Positions 13,910-23,961 of a DNA stretch of 64,000 nt are shown piece by piece. Origin of the DNA: Allacma fusca (Eukaryota > Arthropoda > Collembola > Symphypleona > Sminthuridae); the NCBI GenBank assembly GCA_947179485.1, contig OX359246.1:22940001-23004000 (forward strand), in the 5' to 3' direction. The first letter of the stretch is position 1, and each line of letters begins with the position of its first letter. The notes under the pieces are model-generated. The model was not told the DNA's origin. It saw only the letters and a program-made list of their open reading frames with translations, and did no database searches. The position numbers and the translations under genes are program-made.

Positions 13910-14886
13910 GGTAGTGGAAAAAGTTCCAAATGCCCAAGTATCCTAAAAGAAGGACCAATTGCCCAACCATAAAGGGGTGGTCAACTGAAAGTAGCACCTG
14001 CCCAACTAGGTTTCAAAAACAAATTCTACCCCTAGTAGGAACAAGAATTTTGATTTGCCCAATTGAATTTCAAAAATGCCCTACTGAATTTCAAAACAAA
14101 TTCAACCCCTAGTAGGTACGAAAATTTTCATTTGCCCAAATGAATTTCAAAAAAAATCGGCCTCTAGTAGGTACAAAAATTTTCATTTGCTCAACTGAAT
14201 TTCAAAAATGCCCAACTGAATTTCAAACAAAATCGGCCCGTGGTAGGTACAAAAATTTTCATTTGCCCAACTCAATTTCAAAACAAATTCTACCCCTAGT
14301 AGGTACGAAAATTTTCATTTGCCCAATTGAATTTCAAAACAAATTCGACCCCTAGTAGGTATGAACATTTTCATTTACCCAACTGAACCTCTAGTAGGTA
14401 CAAAAAATTTCATTTGCCCAACTGAACCTCTAGTAGGTACAAAAAATTTCATTTGCCCAACTGAACCTCTAGTAGGTACAAAAAATTTCATTTGCCCAAC
14501 TGAACCTCTAGTAGGTACAAAAAATTTCATTTGCCCAACTGAACCTCTAGTAGGTACAAAAAATTTCATTTGCCCAACTGAACCTCTAGTAGGTACAAAA
14601 AATTTCATTTGCCCAACTGAACCTCTAGTAGGTACAAAAAATTTCATTTGCCCAACTGAACCTCTAGTAGGTACAAAAAATTTCATTTGCCAAACTGAAC
14701 CTCTAGTAGGTACAAAAAATTTCATTTGCCCAACTCAATTTCAAAAAAAATTCGACCCCCAGTAGGTATGAAAATTTTCATTTGCCCAACTGAGTCATAC
14801 TTGCCCAACAAATCCATTTGCCCAACTGGTGAGGGTCACTTGCCCAAGTATCCTGGATACCAGGATACCGAACTTTTTCCACTACC
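13910..14886. mobile_element. TIR element filled with minisatellite (MULE-like?)
   Basis: The 17-bp perfect terminal inverted repeats are GGTAGTGGAAAAAGTTC at 13,910-13,926 and the complement at 14,870-14,886. A 10-bp direct repeat GCCCTTCGCC flanks the element at 13,900-13,909 and 14,887-14,896. The related repeat at 62,610-63,930 has a single unduplicated site in the corresponding place (about 63,727-63,737), so the insertion is confirmed inside this window. A target duplication of 9-10 bp suggests a Mutator-like family, but no transposase is present. The interior is made of repeats built on TTTGCCCAACTGAA. Confidence 0.8.
14388..14738. repeat. 39-bp minisatellite, 9 units
   Basis: Nine near-identical head-to-tail units begin CCTCTAGTAGGTACAAAAAA and end TTTCATTTGCCCAACTGAA. 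The unit length is divisible by three, so long frames exist on both strands; I regard them as artefacts. Looser relatives of the unit fill 14,020-14,387 and 14,739-14,830 of the same TIR element. Confidence 0.95.
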
Positions 14887-15100
14887 GCCCTTCGCCCCTA
14901 AGAATTTGAACTCAAGTTCTGTTTGGACTTGGGTTTGAAATTTAACATTACTTGTGAACAATATGAGGACCTGAGGGCTCCTGTTACATTCACATTCCAA
15001 TTCTAGTTTGATGTATCAAGCTATTAGAGATCATTCACAATATCTAGTTCTGCTATATTGATAGTAAGTTTAGATAATCCCAGATAACCCAGCGCCAAGG

Positions 15101-15843
15101 GAGCAGACACAAATGATGTCATGCAAAATAGAAGCGTTTTATGACTCACTGACTAAGCAATCATTTACAGTCATATCCAATAATGACTGACTGTAAATGA
15201 CATCATTTTTATGTACTTACATAATGGTAGGTATGAAGAAGTTGGCGTTCTACGGGAGCCAACATCCAAAAAATTAATTCGTTTGCGATTGTATGCGCCA
15301 TCGTTGGGCAAGTCTGTTTTTTTTTGAAACGGCCACCAGTGAAAGTATAACCATTTTATGAAACACTTTTATAGGACCCACCAGATGCAAAATTAAATGA
15401 AAAAAATGTTTAAAACGTTTTTTAACCGTAAATCCCAATAGGAAGGTCAAAAAACCGAAAAAATCCGAAAACTACAATAATTAATTATAGCTATACCAAT
15501 TCGAATATGAAAAGATGGGCTACAACAAATATATTGTCTTACTAGATACTACATTTGTGATTTTTTTGCATTGTAGAATCGAAATTTCGGATTTTATTGA
15601 AAAATGACATGCACGTTTTTGAAACTATGGAATTATTTATGACTGTTGGCAGACGCAAATATGCGCTTTTAAAAATACTTATACTCAAGGAAACCACAAA
15701 AACATTGTAAAATTTGACATGTTGCTCGGAGATTAAATTTAATTGGAATGGGAATTATCAATGGAATTATTTCATAATAATTTTCTGAATTAAACTTGAT
15801 TTTACTTCATGATTTTATAAACCAGCTATTTTAACTTTACTTA
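15101..15843. other. intergenic, no recognised gene
   Basis: No coding signal was recognised. An inverted pair TCATTTACAGTCA / TGACTGTAAATGA lies at about 15,170 and 15,186-15,200. The word GACACAAATGATGTCAT at 15,107 recurs at about 21,450. Confidence 0.4.
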
Positions 15844-16059
15844 CTGCCTTAGTGGTTGTTCATAAACGTGGCCAGCTTCCTGCCTTAGTGGTTGTTCATA
15901 AACGTGGCCAGCTTCCTGCCTTAGTGGTTGTTCATAAACGTGGCCAGCTTCCTGCCTTAGTGGTTGTTCATAAACGTGGCCAGCTTCCTGCCTTAGTGGT
16001 TGTTCATGCACGTGGCCAGCTTCCTGCCTTATTTGTTGTTCATGCACTTGGCGAGCACC
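15844..16059. repeat. 36-bp minisatellite, 6 units
   Basis: Six units begin CTGCCTTAGTGGTTGTTCAT and end AAACGTGGCCAGCTTC. The first four are essentially identical and the last two are diverged. The array lies about 500 bp upstream of the Helitron reading frame and may belong to its 5' region. Confidence 0.95.
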
Positions 16060-16284
16060 CATTGGTTGTTCACAATGCGCGTAAAGGTTAGTACGCACAT
16101 CAAGCATCAAAACACATGCGCATTTACTATTCGTTGCAAGCACCACGTTGCATCAACCTTCAAGCACGATACTCACAAGCAGCGTTCATTTTCCATCTTT
16201 CTGACCTCACGTGCGGACTGCTTCGCTGTTTGTATCTGATCTGTCAAACCAAGTCTTTTTCAAGACACAGAAAACTTTCTTTTT

Positions 16285-16419
16285 CAAGACAATTAAACCA
16301 ACTGTCTTTTTCAAGACAATTAAACCAACTGTCTTTTTCAAGACAATTAAACCAACTGTCTTTTTCAAGACAATTAAACCAACTGTCTTTTTCAAGACAA
16401 TTAAACCAACTGTCTTTTT
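16285..16419. repeat. 27-bp minisatellite, 5 units
   Basis: Five tandem units of CAAGACAATTAAACCAACTG plus TCTTTTT. No spacers are present, so this is not a CRISPR array. It lies 160 bp upstream of the Helitron reading frame. A further 12-13-bp triplication (CACATTTACTGT) sits at about 16,545-16,580, immediately before that frame. Confidence 0.95.
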
Positions 16420-16577
16420 GAAGGCTGGTTGACATAAGCTTCCAGCTTAAATTCAACCTGTCAACTAAGACAAATTTACGTCTTCTTGAAGAAGATTGTA
16501 CTTGACCTATTTATTTTAGGGCATTTAAGGCAAATTCGCCAGTCACATTTACTGTCACATTTACTGTCACATTTACT

Positions 16578-19500
16578 GTGAATTATAAAATGAGAATCAA
16601 ACAAAATTTGAATTGTACTTTGCCCGAACTTCCTGATGAAGTTCCTGAACCGGCCATATCGGTACGCGTACAGAGCGACACACAAATTCGACATGCACAA
16701 TCCAAAAGAAATTATAAATCAGCCAACAGGGAAATTATCAATCACCGCCTAAATCAAATCAGAGTGCTCCATCGAGACTTGACTAATCAAAATCAGCGCG
16801 AATACCGGGAAATAAATAGCAACAGAAGAAGCAAAACAACAGAGTTCTCAGCTTTGATAGCCAACTCACAAAATGAAAACATCCACCACCATTTCATTGG
16901 TATGATGGATGCTGAATGCCAATTTTGCGGTGCTTTGCATTTTTCCGGTGAAGAAACAAGCAGAGGTCACTTTACCAATTGCTGTAATGCATGGAAAATT
17001 GATTGCTTGAAACCATTTGAAGATTTGCCTGAAGAGCTTCAGGGCTTATTTGCTAATAAACAATTCTTGAAAAACATACGTTCTTATAAAAGTTCAATTG
17101 CCATGGCCTCATGCGGAGGGAAAATTGACAATGTTGGTGCTGGACCATTCGTATTTAGAATACATGGTCAGTTATACCACCGTAGTGGACCACTTCATCC
17201 GAATGACGAAGATAGTCCCAGTTATGCACAACTATACGTATTCGACAGTGCTCAGGCTTCCGATATACGAGTGCAAAACCCCGCTAATGAGGAATGCGAT
17301 ACTGATGTGCTAAAATTTCTGCATGAATATGTAGTAAACAATAACCAATCAGTGCAAAGCTACAGGATGTTGAAAGAGGTAGAAGATGAAATGATTGAAA
17401 AAGGTATAGATACAAAAACTCTGATGATGAAGATTTCTATAAACAACAACTTTGATCCCAGGCGGTATAATATTGCCAAAACAAATGAAATTGCTATGGC
17501 GTTTACTGAGGACGACGGATGTGCTCCACCTGATCGAGATATTCGCGTTTATTTAAGACATGAAAGAAAAACGCAAAACATTAGCATATTAGCACCACAT
17601 CTTGACTCCCTGACGTACCCTTTGTTCTTTCCAAATGGTAACAGTGGATGGCATAAAGATTTGAAAACAACGGATGGAAAACGTATAACCGAAATGGACT
17701 ATTTTAGTTACCACCTTCAAATTCGAAAGAATGAAAGTAACTTTCTTCTTAAAGGAGCGAAGTTGACACATCAGCTAATGGTAGACTGGTATACACGAAT
17801 GGAAGCCAATAGGTTATATTTCATACGTATGAATCAAAAAAAGCTCAAAGCCGAAACCTATGCCGCATTACACGAATATGCTCAACAGAGAGCAAATAAA
17901 TCAAGTAGAGAAGTAGGAAGAACAGTAATACTTCTATCAACATATATTGGAAGTCCTAGAAATATGCAGCAACGATATCAAGATGCCATGGCAATGGTGC
18001 GAGTTTTTGGTAAACCCGATTTGTTTATCACAGTGACTTGCAATCCTAATTGGCCGGAAATAAAAGATAATTTATTGCCGTGTCAAAACGCACAAGATTG
18101 ACCATATTTGGTGTCAAGAGTATTTAGATTAAAATTAAAAGAAATAATTGACGATATCAACAAGTCCAATGTATTTGGGAAAAGTAAAGCATTTTGTTAC
18201 AGTATCGAATTTCAAAAGAGAGGACTCCCTCATGCGCATATACTTTGGATTGGAGGTGATTTGGATTTATAGGATGCAAATGTGGTTGACAATATTGTTT
18301 CTGCGCGAATACCAGATCCTACAACTGAACCAAGGCTTTTTCAAATCGTAAAGCAACACATGCTACACGGTCCAAGTGGATCAGCTTGCAAAGAAAATGG
18401 AAAATGCAAACAGCAATTCCCAAAAGATTTCCAAGAACTTACAGATACATCTGTAGATGGATTTCCTTTATATCGACGTCCCAATGATGGATTGAAAATT
18501 AAGAAAGGGAATAATGAATTTACAAATCAACATGTGGTACCACATAATCCGTTTCTGTTACTAAAATATAACTGTCACATAAACGTTGAGGTTTGTTCAT
18601 CCGTAAAAGCGGTCAAATACATATATAAATATATATACAAAGGCCATGATTGCGCCGAAATTGTTGTTAATGAAGGTACACTTCAATTCGATGAAATTAA
18701 TCAGCATATTAATGCGAGGTACGTTAGCGCCCCTGAGGCTATGTGGTGTATATATGGATTTTGGATGGGCGACAAGTCTCACACCGTAGTACGCTTAAAT
18801 GTACATGAGCCCAATCAAAAGTTTTTAACGTATCAGGTAGGTGATGAAGAACAAGCGTTGGAAAATATACGTAATTCTAATCTTTTAGCATATTTTAAAT
18901 TAAATGCAAATGAAACGGACGACCTAGCTCGAACTTTATTTTATTCTGAAATCCCTAACTACTATACGTGGCAAAACAGCCGGTGGAAACGCCGCGTTAA
19001 TGGATTTGACAAAAAAGTCATTGGCAGAATGTATAATGTGTCACCATCAAGCCCAGAGCGATATGCTCTTAAGTTACTACTTTTAAATAAAAAGGGAGCT
19101 GTTTCCTTTGACGATTTGAAAACCATCGATGGAGTTACATACAAAAGTTTTAAAGAGGCCCGCGTAAAGCTTAATTTGTTGGAAAGCGATGAACAATGGT
19201 ACCATTGCATCAATGAGGCTTTGTCCTATCAAATGCCTAGACAGTTGCGACAACTCTTTACAATCGTTTGCATATTTGGGGCACCAGCAAATACATTAGA
19301 AATGTATAATCATTTCAAAGAACAACTCATTGAAGATTTTAAACGAAATAACAGTGACAGTGCATCTGAACAGTTAGCATTGCAAGATATAGAAATTATA
19401 TTGAAGCTACATGGAAATTTAGGAAAGGATTTTAATCTTCCTGAAGTTCAAACAAACATTACGTGTTCTATGTATGAAGTTTTTAACATCGAAGAGGAAA

Positions 19501-20145
19501 ATAGGTTACATAGAAGTAACTATATGAAGCTAAATGTAGACCAAAAGTCAGTCGTAGACAATTTGCTTGAAAAAATGTCACTTGGATAATTGGGGATAAT
19601 TGTATTCATTTAAATGGACCCGGTGGTAGTGGGAAAACATTTGTTTATGAAACCATCATGAATTACGTGCGAGGTAATTTATTTGATGGGCATCAAGGTA
19701 TAGCCATAGCTGTTGCATCAACAGGTATTGCTGCAACTCTTTTGAAGGGTGGAAGAACATCTCATTCGCAGTTTGGTATTCCACTAAATGCTAATTGCGA
19801 AAGCACATCAAATTTGCGAACATATTCGTCAGAGGCAGACCGGATTCGCAAATCCCAAGTAATTATTTGGGATGAGTGTACGATGGTCAGTAAGTTCAGC
19901 CTGGATGTAGTTGATAAGCTCCTTCAGGAAATTATGGGTAACACAAAACCATTTGGTGGGAAATTGATCATTTTAGGAGGGGACTTTCGGCAAATCCTCA
20001 ATGTAGTTCGGAGAGGAAATCGATTTTCCACAGTACAAACAAATTTAAAAAGTAGCTCCGTTTGGAGATGTTTTAAAACGTATAAGCTGAAGGTTAATAT
20101 GAGAGCAAGAAATGACGCAGATTTTGCTAATTGGGTTTTAAAACT
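16578..20145 (+). pseudogene. Helitron Rep-helicase, 5' part
   Basis: Rolling-circle transposase-helicase of the Helitron superfamily. The N-terminal helitron-like region includes a zinc-finger-like C-x2-C...H...C stretch (CQFCGALHF) and ends near FITVTCNPNWPEI. The Rep domain shows the HUH motif as LPHAHIL (about 18,228-18,248) and the tyrosine motif YIYKYIYKGHD (about 18,619-18,650). The SF1 helicase Walker A is GPGGSGKT (19,616-19,639), followed by IIWDECTM and GGDFRQI. Lesions are TGA at 18,099, TAG near 18,270, and a frameshift just before Walker A where GGATAATTG is doubled (about 19,583-19,602). The frame breaks off at 20,145; the C-terminal part lies inverted at 22,674-23,640. Confidence 0.9.
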
Positions 20146-20156
20146 GTAACTTAAAC

Positions 20157-20477
20157 TTCAACCGTAATGAATGCTGGAAACAACAAAATTTTACTGCCAG
20201 GTATTAAACCACACTGACATACGAAAATACACGGAAAATTAACTTGAATCAAGCGAATTGATATTTACGAAGGCCATGATTTTGTTTAGATATTAATAAA
20301 AGCAAAGAACAGTTTGATTAAATAAATACCATTCTCAGTCAAGCTATAACGTTCGAGATAATTCACTCCTAGCAGTCAACCTCGACGCTATTATGTGACA
20401 CTAGGATCTGTAATCAAAATTACATGACACTGTAAAACTTCGATAAAAGATAGTTTGTACACGGCATGACTCAAAAG
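20157..20477 (+). repeat. 321-bp inverted repeat, left arm
   Basis: This segment is the reverse complement of 23,641-23,961 with about one visible mismatch, so the duplication is recent. It follows the broken Helitron frame after 11 bp. In the right arm the same sequence holds the 5' region, the putative first exon and the first intron of the OAS-like gene. The left arm is therefore an inverted duplicate of that gene's 5' end. Confidence 0.9.
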
Positions 20478-20888
20478 CAGATTAACGAACTGCACAAAAA
20501 AGACGTATTGTTATGAAGCTACAAATGCAGAACGAAAGACAGTAATAATTTTTATTACCTGCAGCGTATATTTCCTTCTGATGGGGTAAAACGTTCGATT
20601 ATGATAACCGAGCTCGTGGACTCCAACTATACCTTGACCCTCAATGTCAATTGCAAAAGCGTCCTTATTCCTTATCGCGTATTTTGACTTTCGCAGCCCC
20701 TAATATTTATGCATTGTAGGTTGTACACCCTCGCTGTGAAGAGACATATCCGCCTCAAAAATACCAGCGCAGCCACTATGGATCTCTATCTACAAATACT
20801 TGTGCTTGGACTTGTTGACATGTTCCACAATACAAAACCAAAACGATTTTGAAACGTTGGAAGATCTTTATAGCCATACTTCTACTGA
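20478..20888. other. intergenic, no recognised gene
   Basis: I see no gene or repeat boundary here other than the inverted-repeat arm before it and the TIR element after it. Confidence 0.4.
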
Positions 20889-20896
20889 CTCCTCCC

Positions 20897-21393
20897 TAGT
20901 GGTCGGATCGATTCAATTTGATTCGAATTTTTCGATTTGATTCAATTTGAAGCTTGAATTGAATCGAAAAACCAATTTTCGATTCAATTTGCGCCAAAGC
21001 AATTCAATTCGATTCAATTCACTGGGTGAATCGAATTGAATCGTAAATCGAACGATTCAAGTGGGAAAATACAAAATTTTCCTTATGTTACTAGAGTGTC
21101 GTATACATATTATAAAGGGTATTGGGTATAGTAAAAGCTACGCTAAAATAACAAACGTTGTGGTATACGTAGTATTTGGACTTTGAATATGCGGAAAAAA
21201 AGTACCCATGCGCAGCCGAAGTGGTTTTGATGAATTGTTTGAATTGCAATTCACATGAAATGATTTGATTCAGTTCAGTACCCAAATCAAATCATTCGAT
21301 TTGGCTTTGCTGCAAATCGAATCGAAATACTACTGAATCGAATTGAATCGAATCGAAAATTTCCAATTCTGAATTGAATTGGTCCGACCACTA
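20897..21393. mobile_element. 497-bp hAT-like MITE
   Basis: The ends are TAGTGGTCGGATC and, inverted, TAGTGGTCGGACC. They are flanked by the 8-bp direct repeat CTCCTCCC at 20,889-20,896 and 21,394-21,401. The subterminal DNA is built of GATTCAATTTGATTCG-like words, an arrangement parallel to the CTCTACT-rich ends of the element at 10,365. An 8-bp duplication points to hAT. No transposase frame is present. Confidence 0.85.
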
Positions 21394-21639
21394 CTCCTCC
21401 CTTTGCTCATATCTGCTGGGCGCTCGGCGCTCAGCATGGGGAGCGGACACAAATGATGTCATCTGTTGAGGCAGTCAGTCAGTTACTCAATTGCATGACG
21501 CTGAATGACAGACTGATGAGTCAGTCTTGTTACGGCAAACTGAAGTCATTCATTGTAGGGCCTCTTTTACGTCCTCACATTATTCTTACTCTCAGACACG
21601 TGTATAGGTTCATTTTAATAAATAGTTACTGCTTTATTA

Positions 21640-22578
21640 CTTAACGAGCAGCATAGCCACCGCCTGCGTCGGTGGAAGCATGTAATGCAATGGGACAGGT
21701 CGCGGTTAATGTTAGTCAAACGGGACTCAGCTCTTTGGGACTGAGCGAAAACATAGGGAGTGGAGTGGGATTGGAGTGAGAGTGGGACTGATATGTATGA
21801 AAACGGTTGGGACTGAGACTGAGTGGGACTGACGGATTGAACTGATATAAGTGCATGGACTGAGTGGGACTGACGCGCGTACAATATTAGGCAATTTTTA
21901 AATTTTCGCGCCATATATTAATGCCCAAGGATGAAAATTAGCGCCATTTTGTATCCTTGGGGACTGAGTGGGAGTTTGACCAAAGATTTTCATTGGGACT
22001 GAGACTGAGTTGGACTTACACTGTAGATAACATAGGAGTGAGTGTATCACAGCGCTTCTGGGACTGATCGGAAGTGGGACTGACGAACTGGGAGTTTGAC
22101 TAACATTAGTCGCGGTGTCGCGGAGCGACAATTCTAGCTGCAGCCAAAGCGTGCTACGTGCCGTGTGCTCTTCCATTGCATTACATATAGCATGCTACAT
22201 GCTATAAAAGCGCTTTATGGTAATGTGTACTCGGAAACCTAAAAGGCGCGTTGAGGAGGGAGCGAAGATTTAAAAATGCCCCACTTCCTCTGTCATCATC
22301 TTCAAATTATAGTATTTAGACGAGCAGCGTAGCCACCGCCTGCGTCCGTGGAACCATGCTAGTTAATGTTAGGGGATAATACGCGCAAACGGCAATTCTA
22401 TAGCTAAAGCCAAAGCGTGCTCCGTTGCGTGCCGTGTGCTTGTACATTGCATTACTCATAGGAAAAGCGCTTTATCGCATTGTGTACTCGCAAGCCTAAA
22501 AAGCGCGTTGAGGAGGGAGCGAAGTTTTAAAAATGCCTCAACACTTCCTCTGTCATCATCTTCAAATTATAGTATTTA
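21640..22578 (+). repeat. tandemly duplicated segment with GC hairpin
   Basis: Two direct copies at about 21,643-22,316 (interrupted by a TIR element) and 22,317-22,578 share GAGCAGC(A/G)TAGCCACCGCC, GCCAAAGCGTGCT, AAAAGCGCTTTAT, GCGCGTTGAGGAGGGAGCGA and TTCAAATTATAGTATTTAGA. Each starts with a CCACCG-CCTGCGT-CGGTGG hairpin (one base altered in the second copy). The same hairpin forms the Helitron 3' end at 22,592, so these are probably non-autonomous Helitron derivatives. Confidence 0.7.
21707..22108. mobile_element. 402-bp TIR element with 8-bp duplication
   Basis: The ends are TAATGTTAGTCAAAC and its inverse. The flanking direct repeat is GTCGCGGT at 21,699-21,706 and 22,109-22,116. The interior is dense in GGGACTGAGTGGGACTGA words. 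The neighbouring duplicate (22,317-22,578) has no such insert at the corresponding place, which supports a secondary insertion. The 8-bp duplication suggests hAT. Confidence 0.8.
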
Positions 22579-22581
22579 GAC

Positions 22582-22611
22582 TAGAGTAAAGCCACCGCCT
22601 GCGTCGGTGGA
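22582..22611 (-). mobile_element. Helitron 3' terminus (hairpin plus CTAG)
   Basis: Read on the minus strand downstream of the helicase, the sequence forms a hairpin CCACCG...CGGTGG, then CTTTACTCTAG, and is followed by T. A 6-bp GC hairpin about 10 nt before a terminal CTRR, with insertion next to T, is the classical Helitron 3' end. The inverted word CTAGAGTAAAG / CTTTACTCTAG also occurs at about 22,652-22,662. Confidence 0.6.
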
Positions 22612-22673
22612 TGTGTTGGGAGGCGTTTCTCCAATACGACGCAGTCTAGTGACTTTACTCTAGTAGTATCTTG

Positions 22674-23640
22674 TTACAAAACTTCTTTAAATACACAATT
22701 GTTTGTGTATGTACCTTCACCTTTGCCCATGATTTCGCCTTGGTCAGCAGTATCAGCTACAACTACCTTGATGTTTTATTTATTCTTTCCTCTCGAAAAA
22801 GCCACATACAATTGACCATGTGAAAAAACAGGTTTTGGCAAGTAAATACCAACTTTATCAAAACTTTGACCTTGTGATTTGTTAATTGTCATTCCAAAGC
22901 TTACTCTAACAGTAAATTGTCTTCTCTTTAATATAAATGGATAATCAGCATCACTGGAAGTGAGTGTGATCCGTGGAATAAATAACGCTTCACCAGCCGC
23001 TCTACCAGTTAGGACTGTACCGAGTATTACATTTTCTTGTAGTTGACTAATAATAAGCCGGGTCCCATTGCACAAACCCCGTTTAGTATTAAGGTTTCGT
23101 AAAAGCATTACAATGGCACAGACTTTAAGCTTCATCATATGATTTGGCATTCCAGCCGGCGTTAAAGTATGTAGATATTCTATTGGATAATAGCCAGAAT
23201 CATCACCAGTTCCGCAGTCGATGGAGTCGACACTTTTGAAAATCGTTTCGTCACTAGGAAGTAACTGTAGTACATCATTGTTGATTTTATACGAATCTTC
23301 ATTCAGCGGGCATAAAATAGCTCTATTGGCGTATTCTTGTACGTTGTCATCAGTAATTCCACCAAAAATATCATTGATTAAGAGGTTTGGACTAACGAAA
23401 TAATTTGGTATCTCCACCATATCGTTTCGGCTGTCCACAGTCATATTTAAATCACCATTACCGAGTTTTAAAACCCAATTAGCAAAATCTGCGTCATTTC
23501 TTGCTCTCATATTAACCTTCAGCTTATACGTTTTAAAACATCTCCAAACGGAGCTACTTTTTAAATTTGTTTGTACTGTGGAAAATCGATTTCCTCTCCG
23601 AACTACATTGAGGATTTGCCGAAAGTCCCCTCCTAAAATG
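22674..23640 (-). pseudogene. Helitron helicase, C-terminal part (inverted)
   Basis: The minus-strand frame continues the protein that breaks off at 20,145. It repeats 177 bp of it (19,969-20,145 equals 23,464-23,640 inverted) and runs through the rest of the helicase. Motifs are AILCPLNED, the V-type FGMTINKSQGQSF and the VI-type YVAFSRG. After an in-frame TAA near 22,776 the same frame goes on with VVVADTADQGEIMG up to the stop at 22,674. The end of this frame is about 60 bp from the CTAG terminus, as expected for the true 3' end of the element. Confidence 0.9.
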
Positions 23641-23961
23641 CTTTTGAGTCATGCCGTGTACAAACTATCTTTTATCGAAGTTTTACAGTGTCATGTAATT
23701 TTGATTACAGATCCTAGTGTCACACAATAGCGTCGAGGTTGACTGCTAGGAGTGAATTATCTCGAACGTTATAGCTTGACTGAGAATGGTATTTATTTAA
23801 TCAAACTGTTCTTTGCTTTTATTAATATCTAAACAAAATCATGGCCTTCGTAAATATCAATTCGCTTGATTCAAGTTAATTTTCCGTGTATTTTCGTATG
23901 TCAGTGTGGTTTAATACCTGGCAGTAAAATTTTGTTGTTTCCAGCATTCATTACGGTTGAA
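23641..23961 (-). repeat. 321-bp inverted repeat, right arm
   Basis: Partner of 20,157-20,477. On the plus strand it reads into the OAS-like gene: it contains a possible ATG at 23,841, a donor at 23,850 and the acceptor TTGTTTCCAG at 23,944, and it ends 17 bp inside the next exon. On its left it abuts the Helitron fragment directly. Confidence 0.9.

Larger units (their letters stand above)
13002..15100 (+). repeat. interspersed repeat, copy 1 (with 1-kb insertion)
   Basis: This segment matches 62,610-63,930 in the same orientation, starting at GTTACTCCGTGT and ending near CAGCGCCA. Landmarks shared in order are AACAAAGAGTCATAAAA, TCTATTCGCAGAACAGAGCC, AGGCCGTACCATTCAC, GATCAAGTAAAGTTTACCAG and TAACATTACTT. 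The copies are diverged by substitutions and small indels. Copy 1 is longer because a TIR element occupies 13,910-14,886. No coding capacity was recognised. Confidence 0.85.

Noticed and set aside
14361-14765. Long open frames on both strands across the 39-bp repeat, encoding 13-residue protein repeats
   Set aside because: The unit is a multiple of three with no stop, so frames open automatically. There is no start context or homology, and it lies within a TIR element.
16285-16419. Possible CRISPR array
   Set aside because: Units are contiguous with no variable spacers, and the context is eukaryotic.
15841-16456. Open frames in the 36-bp and 27-bp arrays
   Set aside because: Same artefact of stop-free tandem units; several overlapping frames on both strands.
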